A stretch of DNA of 8,777 bases from Chitinivibrionales bacterium. GTDB taxonomy: Bacteria; Fibrobacterota; Chitinivibrionia; Chitinivibrionales; FEN-1185. The DNA lies in NCBI GenBank assembly GCA_028718065.1, contig JAQUMP010000121.1, positions 1 to 8,777 on the forward strand, given 5' to 3'. The translations under genes were made by a program, and so were the position numbers. Below, one piece after another: positions 1-6,200 of this stretch. The notes below the pieces were generated by a model. It did no database searches and was not told the DNA's origin. It worked only from the letters and a program-made list of their open reading frames with translations. Position 1 is the first letter of the stretch. Each line of letters opens with the position of its first letter.

Positions 1-211
1 CCAGACTTTTTGTCGGCTTTTTATACCAGGCAAGCGTTTCGGCCTGCTTGAGCCAGAATTTATCGGGTTGCTTGATCGATTCATCCCACATTTGCTGATA
101 TTGGCCCATACTTTTGATATAGGCTTTGGTCACGACTTCCTGCGAGGGTGGAAATTTACGGTTTTCGACCATCAACGATTTCATTGAACCTACGTTTTTT
201 TCGTCCGCCAT
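1..211 (-). CDS. acs: Acetyl-CoA synthetase, N-terminal 70 residues (cut by window edge)
   Basis: Acetyl-CoA synthetase makes acetyl-CoA from acetate, ATP and CoA through an acetyl-adenylate, in the cytoplasm. Only the N-terminal cap is inside the window. My translation begins MADEKNVGSMKSLMVENRKF and continues through FPPSQEVV, KSMGQYQQMWDESIKQPDKFW and LAWYKKP. This matches the family's N-terminal pattern of a short leader, FPP, a 'Y..l...S...P..FW' block and a tryptophan-rich stretch. The adenylate-forming core (P-loop, A8/A10 motifs) lies outside the window, so activity cannot be judged. The ATG at 211 is chosen because AGAAGGAG lies 10 bases upstream, and the family normally starts about this far before the FPP motif. 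Propionyl-CoA synthetase or another AMP-forming acyl-CoA synthetase is possible but fits less well. Confidence 0.88.
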   Translation of the reverse strand, partial: MADEKNVGSMKSLMVENRKFPPSQEVVTKAYIKSMGQYQQMWDESIKQPDKFWLKQAETLAWYKKPTKSL

Positions 212-221
212 AGGCTTAAAA

Positions 222-229
222 CTCCTTCT
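222..229 (-). promoter_or_regulatory. Ribosome binding site of acs
   Basis: On the minus strand the sequence reads AGAAGGAG, a near-complete Shine-Dalgarno match, 10 bases before the ATG at 211. It fixes the acs start codon. It is one of only three clear Shine-Dalgarno sites in the window; most other genes here lack one. Confidence 0.75.
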
Positions 230-378
230 GCTGGGATGGCATAAATGTGAATGGATATAGAGAGAAAAAAGTATTCTTTTATGGATAACTAATAAAGAGG
301 AACCAACCATAGCCAATCCGGTTTACGCACCGAATTTTTAGACTCTCAATATACTTTTTGGCCCTCTCGCAGGGAAGG

Positions 379-397
379 AAAAAGCAGCGTGACGCTG
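379..397 (-). repeat. Terminator-like short palindrome with T-run, copy 1
   Basis: On the plus strand: five A, one G, then CAGCGTGACGCTG. Read on the minus strand this gives CAGCG TCA CGCTG, a 5-bp stem with a 3-base loop, then C and five T, the layout of a small Rho-independent terminator. The element AAAAA-N-CAGCGTGACGCT recurs at 3110-3127. On the minus strand copy 1 lies upstream of acs, so it could stop antisense or leader transcription. An operator (AGCGT-G-ACGCT) is the alternative. The stem is short for a terminator, so its function is uncertain. Confidence 0.45.
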
Positions 398-515
398 TGA
401 TGTTAAAGACCTTAGGGTAAATGATTCGATCGATAAGCCAAACAAACCGCAGGTGCCCGAATTAGAACTTTCATTTTTTTATAGAAATGTTCATTCCGTC
501 ATTGTATTTTCAGAG

Positions 516-521
516 CATAAT
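516..521 (+). promoter_or_regulatory. Possible -10 box for the small membrane-protein gene
   Basis: CATAAT matches the sigma-70 -10 consensus at five of six positions and sits 36 bases before the ATG at 557, or 24 before the alternative TTG at 545. No good -35 hexamer lies 16-18 bases upstream; the segment there is TTCCGT. This is a weak call. Confidence 0.28.
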
Positions 522-556
522 AGTGCAATCAAAATTCTTAAAAGTTGGGCGATCCC

Positions 557-733
557 ATGTTTTGCAAAAAATGTCATAGCTGGTTCTGGTACGCGTTCTG
601 GTCGCTGGTTGCCGCCGCTTGTATATATTTAATTGCCCGCTTTTTCCTTAACGCCGCCGCAAAGCAGGGCAAAATTAATCCTTCCAAACCCTCCAAAGAT
701 AAGTCCGGCGATAAAGATACCTGGTTCATTTAA
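557..733 (+). CDS. Small single-pass membrane protein with N-terminal CxxC
   Basis: I do not recognise this family. The 58-residue product begins MFCKKCHSWFWY, with Cys3 and Cys6 in a CxxC, followed by an aromatic, hydrophobic segment at about residues 9-31 (FWYAFWSLVAAACIYLIARF) that should span the membrane. The tail is Lys-, Ser- and Asp-rich (about 38-58) and hydrophilic. The layout suggests a small inner-membrane protein with a metal-binding or redox-active cysteine pair at one face; that role is inferred from layout only. An in-frame TTG at 545 would add four residues (MGDP), but neither start has a good Shine-Dalgarno site. ATG is preferred because the CxxC then sits at the extreme N-terminus. 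The gene ends 7 bases before the convergent radical SAM gene. The hydrophobic segment and codon pattern make it a plausible gene, but a chance reading frame is not excluded. Confidence 0.55.
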   Translation: MFCKKCHSWFWYAFWSLVAAACIYLIARFFLNAAAKQGKINPSKPSKDKSGDKDTWFI

Positions 734-740
734 CGCGGAT

Positions 741-1727
741 CTATTCCCCGGTCAAGGCCTTATTTTTTCTCGTCTTGAAGTCAATTTTAAATTTTAAGTC
801 CGCTTGCGGTTCTGCTATTTCCTGGAAAAAACCATTAAAGCCGGCCTCTAAAAACGCCTCTTTGACCGGCGCGTATTCTTCCGCGGTTATTTTCCGCGAA
901 AGTTCTTTATGTTCTCCCGCTTTATAAGCGGGAAAATATTGCGCCATAAGGCTGATAAAAATATCGGCCGGATCAAAGCTCGATTTTAAAAACTCCAAAA
1001 TTTCAAAAGTGCCCGCCAAACCATGTGGCAGGACCAAGTGGCGGATGCACAAACCGCGATACGCCACGCCATCGCCGTCGCATTTGAGTGGGCCGGCTTG
1101 CCGAAACATGGCTTTTATGGCGGCCTGATTTACTCGCACATAATCCGGCGCCGCCGAAAACTTTTTCGCGGATTCGGCATTGCCGTATTTCATATCGGGC
1201 AGATAAATGTTCACGATGTTGTTTAAAATATCAATGGTTTGAACGCTTTCGTAGCCGCCGCAATTGTAAACGATCGGGACCGCAAGCCCGGCTTCGGCAG
1301 CCATTTGTAAACTACGCAGGACCCACGGCAGAAAATGGCTCGCGGTCACCAGGTTGATATTATGGCAGCCTTGCTTTTGTAAATCGACCATTTTCCGGGC
1401 CAGGAGTTCTACGGAATAACATTCGCCTTCGGCCTCATGCGAGATCTGGTAATTCTGGCAAAAAAGGCAGCGCAGCGTGCAATGCGAAAAAAAAACCGTG
1501 CCCGATCCGCGCGCGCCGGAAAGGGGCGGCTCTTCACCGTGGTGGGGAAAAATGCCGGCGACCGCCATTTCTCCCGGCGCATTACAAAATCCCTTTTCGC
1601 CCTTAAAACGGTCCACGCCGCAGGCGCGCGGGCATAACCGGCAGGATGCGGCAAGCGCTTCGGCCGCGTCGATTTTTTCCTGCCAGGCGGCGGGGGATAA
1701 AAACAGGTACGAGGGTGAATGGGGCAT
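741..1727 (-). CDS. Radical SAM protein, PflX-like (COG1313 type)
   Basis: This 328-residue protein is a radical SAM enzyme related to pyruvate formate-lyase activase and to the PflX group. The 4Fe-4S-binding motif CxxxCxxC is Cys83-Cys87-Cys90 (HCTLRCLFCQN). Ahead of it is a second cysteine set, Cys29, Cys32, Cys36 and Cys48 (CRLCPRACGVDR...GEKGFC), typical of COG1313 proteins. Later segments NLVTASHF (125-132) and YLPDMKYG (175-182) fit the barrel strands of this family. No substrate is established, and no pyruvate formate-lyase gene lies nearby. Such enzymes are cytoplasmic and act anaerobically, which fits an anaerobic host. The ATG at 1727 gives a normal family length but has no Shine-Dalgarno site. 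The gene lies 42 bases downstream of the ATPase gene on the same strand, so co-transcription is possible. Its 3' end faces the small membrane-protein gene with 7 bases between stops. Confidence 0.87.
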   Translation of the reverse strand: MPHSPSYLFLSPAAWQEKIDAAEALAASCRLCPRACGVDRFKGEKGFCNAPGEMAVAGIFPHHGEEPPLSGARGSGTVFFSHCTLRCLFCQNYQISHEAEGECYSVELLARKMVDLQKQGCHNINLVTASHFLPWVLRSLQMAAEAGLAVPIVYNCGGYESVQTIDILNNIVNIYLPDMKYGNAESAKKFSAAPDYVRVNQAAIKAMFRQAGPLKCDGDGVAYRGLCIRHLVLPHGLAGTFEILEFLKSSFDPADIFISLMAQYFPAYKAGEHKELSRKITAEEYAPVKEAFLEAGFNGFFQEIAEPQADLKFKIDFKTRKNKALTGE

Positions 1728-1769
1728 GGGTTGGAATATAAATGAAAAAGGCGACCGGCAACAGCCGCT

Positions 1770-2897
1770 TCAAGCGCTGAGTTGCGCCAGCCAATCACCG
1801 GCGCGTGCGACTTCGATTGCATCGGTTCTTTGAGGGTGACGCAGGTTGTGGACCAACTGGACGGCGTTCATCGACGGCGCTTTTTCCTGAAAGAAATATA
1901 AAGCGCGGCTGGGAATGTCCTCGGAAAGTTTAACTTCGATGCCGTGGGTGATCGTGTCGTTTTCCGCAAGAGCGAAATCAATCTCTTTACCGTCTTTCGT
2001 CCGTAGATAGTGTAATGACAGCGGGGCGCCTTTAGTGTCTTGCAGATACTGGACGTGCTTGAGCAGGCATACCGCCACGGTATTTTCGAGCCGGGCTCCT
2101 TCGTCCCCGTCAACGTAACCGCTGTCGTAAAAATATATTTTCGGTTCTTTGAGCAAGGACCTTGCTATATTCCTATGAAAAGGGCGGACAAGAAAAATGA
2201 CATGCAGACATTCCAGAATGTCAACATATTTGCGGACGGTGTTCGGCGCGACCTGCAGGTCGCCGGCCAGCGACCCGATCGAAAGCGGGGAGCCCACGCG
2301 TTTTCGCAGCATTTCCAGAAGAAGGCGAATCAATCGGATTTCATGGATCCGGCCGAAATCCATGATGTCTTCACGGACGATGTCCGTATAGTATTGGCGC
2401 CGCCATCGTTGCGCCTCGTCAACGGAGCCGGACAAAAAAGGCTCGGGAAACCCACCCAGTTTATTTAAAGCGGCCACCGCTTCGTAAGGTTCCATCATTC
2501 CGGCCAGTTCCTTTACCGACAAAGGATTAAGTTTGTAAAGAAAGTACCTGCCGGCCAAGGAATCTCCCGTCTGTCGGAACGTGTCCAAACGGGCGCTGCC
2601 GGTAATAAGAAAAGTCTGAGGAGGGATTCTGGTGTCAAAGGTCCCCTTCAAATAAGTTTTCCAATTTTTCATTTTATGAATTTCGTCAAAAATTATCAGA
2701 TCGGCATTTAACGGCCAGGTGCGATTGTGGATGATTTTTATGTCCGCAATATCATCGTTGTTTAAATAAACCGGTCTTTTAAATTCCTCCTGAATATTTT
2801 TTGCCAGGAATGTTTTGCCCACCTGCCGGGGCCCGGTGATAAAAACCATTTTCTTATGTAAATCTTTGGCGATGTTCTTATAAAGATAGCGTTTCAT
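1770..2897 (-). CDS. AAA family ATPase with DUF4143 C-terminal region (COG1373 type)
   Basis: A 375-residue P-loop ATPase of the common but poorly understood AAA_14/DUF4143 group. Visible parts are Walker A GPRQVGKT (22-29), Walker B LIIFDE (67-72) and a sensor-like ITGSA (98-102). A helix-turn-helix-like stretch (SLAGDLQVAPNTVRKYVDIL) spans about 209-228. The C-terminal part has YFYDSG (255-260) and a PD-(D/E)xK-like signature: Asp307 in KEIDFAL, then Glu321 and Lys323 in IEVKLS. The length is normal for the family, and all ATPase and nuclease-like motifs look intact. The cellular role of the family is not settled; these proteins are often found in accessory regions. The ATG at 2897 has no Shine-Dalgarno site because a strong promoter abuts it, so the mRNA is probably leaderless. 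The first quarter of the gene is AT-rich (about 37% G+C in 2641-2880) while the rest is about 51% (1921-2160). Confidence 0.9.
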   Translation of the reverse strand: MKRYLYKNIAKDLHKKMVFITGPRQVGKTFLAKNIQEEFKRPVYLNNDDIADIKIIHNRTWPLNADLIIFDEIHKMKNWKTYLKGTFDTRIPPQTFLITGSARLDTFRQTGDSLAGRYFLYKLNPLSVKELAGMMEPYEAVAALNKLGGFPEPFLSGSVDEAQRWRRQYYTDIVREDIMDFGRIHEIRLIRLLLEMLRKRVGSPLSIGSLAGDLQVAPNTVRKYVDILECLHVIFLVRPFHRNIARSLLKEPKIYFYDSGYVDGDEGARLENTVAVCLLKHVQYLQDTKGAPLSLHYLRTKDGKEIDFALAENDTITHGIEVKLSEDIPSRALYFFQEKAPSMNAVQLVHNLRHPQRTDAIEVARAGDWLAQLSA

Positions 2898-2904
2898 ATA
2901 GACT

Positions 2905-2932
2905 ATTATACTTTATTTTGAAGAAAAGTCAA
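2905..2932 (-). promoter_or_regulatory. Strong sigma-70-type promoter of the ATPase gene (leaderless)
   Basis: On the minus strand there is TTGACT (-35, 2932-2927), a 16-base spacer and a perfect TATAAT (-10, 2910-2905). The -10 box ends 7 bases before the ATG at 2897, so transcription should start at or within one or two bases of the A of the start codon. No Shine-Dalgarno site fits in that space. It is the best promoter match in the window. The inverted pair GACTATT (2901-2907) and AATAGTC (2956-2962) brackets it. Confidence 0.72.
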
Positions 2933-2942
2933 GACTAAAAGG

Positions 2943-2968
2943 CAATATTGTGAACAATAGTCAATATT
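2943..2968. repeat. AT-rich operator-like repeats upstream of the ATPase promoter
   Basis: CAATATT occurs at 2943-2949 and again at 2962-2968, 19 bases apart. Between and overlapping them is the inverted repeat ATTGT-GA-ACAAT (2947-2958). The cluster starts 10 bases beyond the -35 box of the ATPase promoter, a natural place for a regulator to bind. The ATPase itself has a helix-turn-helix-like segment, but autoregulation is only a guess. Chance repeats in AT-rich DNA are the alternative. Confidence 0.35.
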
Positions 2969-3021
2969 CGAACGGGCCTGGCGCGTCTCTTGCAATTATG
3001 GTACGATGTTTTTTTGCTTCC

Positions 3022-3043
3022 ATGTTGCATAATCATGCAACAT
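3022..3043. repeat. Perfect palindrome, 9-bp arms with 4-base centre
   Basis: ATGTTGCAT, then AATC, then ATGCAACAT: a perfect 9-bp inverted repeat. It is not followed by a T-run on either strand (CTTTAAAA on plus, GGAAGC on minus), so it is a poor terminator. A dimeric-regulator operator or an RNA hairpin is more likely. It lies about 200 bases before the fibro-slime start and about 125 before the ATPase start, so it could serve either gene. Confidence 0.6.
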
Positions 3044-3109
3044 CTTTAAAACATTTATCGGTAAAAACCCAGCCTTTTTAAGTATTTTATCTTTAAAATC
3101 GATGATTGA

Positions 3110-3127
3110 AAAAACCAGCGTGACGCT
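3110..3127 (-). repeat. Terminator-like short palindrome with T-run, copy 2
   Basis: AAAAA, C, then CAGCGTGACGCT on the plus strand, identical to copy 1 (379-396) at 17 of 18 positions. On the minus strand it reads AGCG TCA CGCT, GG, then a T-run. It lies 119 bases before the fibro-slime ATG and would stop minus-strand transcription coming from that side. Orientation relative to the flanking A-run is the same in both copies. Confidence 0.45.
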
Positions 3128-3246
3128 TATGATTTCGGGTCATGTTGGCCGCGGGCGCGCTTTTGGCGGCGGAAGGTCCACGGGGATTTTGTTGCCAGGG
3201 ACCGTTTGGCCGTCATTAAATAAAATCGGGGCTTAAAAACAAATAC

Positions 3247-6200
3247 ATGAATTTAAAACCATTGCCTATCGGCGTCGTCGGGAATTTATGTTTTATTTAC
3301 ATCCTGATTTTTTTTTGTTCCCTTTCCGCCCAGGTGAAACCGGACAGTTTTTACATACCGGTTACCTATTACGATTTTAAGTCCGACGGCGTTTCCAACA
3401 ATAATTGGGCGCAGGGTCCGCTTACCAATTACGGTCCCGATGGCTGCGGCGTGGTCTATACCGGCATGGTCCAGGACACGCTCGACCGCGATCGCAAACC
3501 GGTTTTTAAAGCGAACCTCGAATATAACGACAGCATCAACAAATGGTTCCGTCCCAGCGGCGCGCCGCCGCTTTCCGACTTCGGCACCCCCGTTCGATTT
3601 AATCCCGTTACCGGCAAATGGACAGGTCTTACCAACTACCAGGGACGTTCCAACGAATGGTTTTATTCGCACACAACCGTAACGCCCAACATGAACAACA
3701 TCGTGATATATGATTCAATCGCGCTTAAATTGGTGCCGGCCGGGCAGCCCGGCGCAGGTCAGTATACTTTCGTGCGCGATTATGCCGCTCCCCCGGCCAC
3801 CGGATTTTATCCGCTTGACGGCAGAGGATTCGGCGTCGACCCGGTGGTGTGGCTGGACTCCGGCGGCGAAGGCGGCACGAATACCACCGGCCATAATTAC
3901 GGTTTCTCCATGGAAATCCACCGGCAATTTACCTATTCGGGCCAGGAGACCTTTTCGTTCTTCGGCGACGACGACATGTGGGTTTTTATCAACGGTAAAC
4001 TTGCCGTGGACCTGGGCGGCGTGCATTGCGCCAAGCCGGCCACGATTACGCTTGCCGACCTGGCCACCATGCTCGATATTACGCCGGGCCGCACGTATTG
4101 GTTCGATCTTTTTTACACCGAACGCAAACCCTGGGGCTCGGACATCAAATTTACCACCAACATCATCCAGCCCCCCGGCATCCGCCGGATAACGCTTGAT
4201 GTTTTTCCGAACGACACCGTGCATGTGCTTGACACAGTAAGAATACACGCGAACGTTCTGGACGACACCGGCGCGGTGCGGCCGGATTATTCCTCCACGG
4301 TGCAATGGGAGCTTTTAGATACCTCCAAAACTTTGCCCAATCCGCCGCTTGCGGCAGGTATAACCGATTCGGTCATAGCGTGGTCGCCGCTCTATGCCTG
4401 GCGCACCGTCTGGATCATCGGCAAGGTCTACGACGACATTCTCCATAAAGACACTCTGCGCGACACCGTGGCGATTTACATTTTGCCCGGTCCGCCGGAC
4501 CATTTGGTGATCGAGGCCGGCGCCAATAAAAATGCAAGTCCTAATCGTGACAATCCCATCGATACGGTCACGCTTTCTTCTTTACAAACAACATCCTCCG
4601 TCTATGCCGTTCTTCGTGACCATTACCAGAACTGGGTTGACTATTCGCTTGCAACGGCCTGGCTCAGCCGCAATGCCGATACCGCGACCGCGGCGGCAGG
4701 CAATCAGGCCATCGGGCAGGGTGTAATCAGCCGGGTCGGCGCGAGCGGAAGCACCAAGATTATCGCCACGAATACCGAAACGCGCTATGCCGCGCAGGCG
4801 CTTACAGATTCCACCGTCGCAAAAATTATTCCCTATAATTATACCGCATTGCGCATCGTGGTGAACGATTCCGTTAAAATCTCAAATCTTTCCATGAACA
4901 CCAACCAGGATACAACGCTCAAAGTGCAAGGCCGACGGTCCGACAATCAAAAATGGGAAAATGTTTCGGGCAACTGGGACACCACCGCCAATGTGCATAT
5001 CGATCCGCTTGCGCCCACCGTGGCGAATTCCTGGTCGTTTTCGCCGACAAAGCCGGGGAGCGGCTTTATTAAAGCTTCTTTAAGCGGCGCGCCCTCCGAG
5101 TCGATCGCGGTTAATTTTGACTGCGGTCCGCCCACCGGCATGACCATGACGCTTCTAACGCCGGATTCCTTGCGCATCGCCGGCGATCCGATCCTAACGC
5201 TCGTGCAGCTTTACAATAACGACGGTCCCGAGCCTTGCTCGTTTTGTTTTCCCGGAACGGGCTTCCCCGACAGCGTCTGGTATAAAGATACGCTCGGTAA
5301 AAGGCCCGGCGTTGCCGAAGGCGATCCGTTTTTAATCGTGGACGGCCGTACCACGTTTCTTAACACCGGAAGCTCCGCGGCTCTGCATGACGCCGAGTGC
5401 TTTACATCGGGCAAAGATACCATCGTCACGATTCTTACCAATGCGCCCTTTAATGCCGCGAACCAGGACAGCATGCACCGCTTGCGGGGCGATCTTGGTT
5501 CGGGGCTCACCGCCGCCACCGCGCCCTTTGTCCTTCATCCGGGCCCGCTGGCGGCCCTGCGGCTCGAATACGGGAATGGCGTACCGTACGGCGATACGCT
5601 TACTCTGATATCACCGGAATATGCGTCGGTCTATTCCGTCGGGTATGATAAATACGGCAACAGAATCGGCTTAGTCAACGCCGACTGGTTCGTGACCGCC
5701 GCCTTGCCGCAGCCCGCGACAACCCGGAATACGCGGCGCATCCTCTTTGAGACCGACGGCATTATCTCGGGCGCAGCGGGCATGCTTACGGCGGTGGCGC
5801 TGAATACGAACATTCAAGACAGTCTTTATATATCGGTGCGCGGTCCCCTGCCGGTTATTTCCTATGCTAAAACGGCCGATACCTCGGGCAATGGTTTCCT
5901 AGACGAAATTATCGTGCATTTCAGCAAGGCTGTTACTTTTCCAAAAGGTTTTTCCCTCGCCGATATTTCCATTCGTAACGATTCGGTGCGGATTGGGGTC
6001 GGCGGCATAACCAGGTTCGGCGATACCGCAACCACCATGACCGCGTCCTTGACAGATAGTATTTTCGTGCTGCACCTTGTGGAGAGTGCCACCGATGTTC
6101 CGCAGACCGGCTGGACGCCGCGGCTTACGATCGACTCCCTGCCCGATTTTCGCGATACAACCGTCACCTGCCTCGACGGCGCAGGGCCGGTTATCTGGCG

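Larger units (their letters stand above)
212..544. other. Intergenic region between acs and a small membrane-protein gene
   Basis: These 333 bases separate two divergently transcribed genes. I see no reading frame worth calling and no tRNA. They hold the acs ribosome binding site (222-229), a terminator-like palindrome with an adjoining A/T run (379-397) and a CATAAT hexamer (516-521) that could be a -10 box for the plus-strand gene. On the minus strand, a weak pair TTGGTT and CATAAA with 17-base spacing, near 267-295, could drive acs, but it matches consensus poorly. The central 300-440 stretch matches no riboswitch or small RNA that I recognise. Confidence 0.5.
2898..3246. other. Divergent intergenic region before the fibro-slime gene
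   Basis: These 349 bases lie between the ATPase gene (minus) and the fibro-slime gene (plus). They contain the ATPase promoter, AT-rich short repeats (2943-2968), a perfect palindrome (3022-3043) and the second copy of the terminator-like element (3110-3127). A weak candidate promoter for the fibro-slime gene is TTGCCA (3192-3197) with TTAAAT (3216-3221), spacer 18. No convincing gene is present; the reading frames here are all 26 codons or shorter. Confidence 0.5.

Noticed and set aside
915..933. Perfect 8-bp hairpin TCCCGCTT-TAT-AAGCGGGA
   Set aside because: It lies inside the radical SAM coding sequence (FPAYKAGEHKEL region) and has no T-run on either strand. It is probably a by-product of the codons.
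1409..1822. Minus-strand 137-codon open frame overlapping the radical SAM and ATPase genes
   Set aside because: It is Arg/Pro-rich, matches no family and is out of frame with a clearly conserved radical SAM gene. It is a frame shadow.
3022..3081. Short frames starting at the ATG within each palindrome arm (plus: MLHNHATSLK; minus: MLHDYATWKQ)
   Set aside because: The palindrome itself creates an ATG on both strands, so similar openings are expected. Both stop within 20 codons and lack ribosome binding sites.
3142..3219. 26-codon plus-strand frame starting MLAAGALLAAEGP upstream of the fibro-slime gene
   Set aside because: It has no ribosome binding site or recognisable family. It is GC-rich and coding-like but too short to support; it could be a relic.
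3715..4305. Minus-strand 196-codon open frame inside the fibro-slime gene
   Set aside because: It covers the conserved fibro-slime domain on the other strand and matches nothing. Long antisense frames are common in GC-rich genes.
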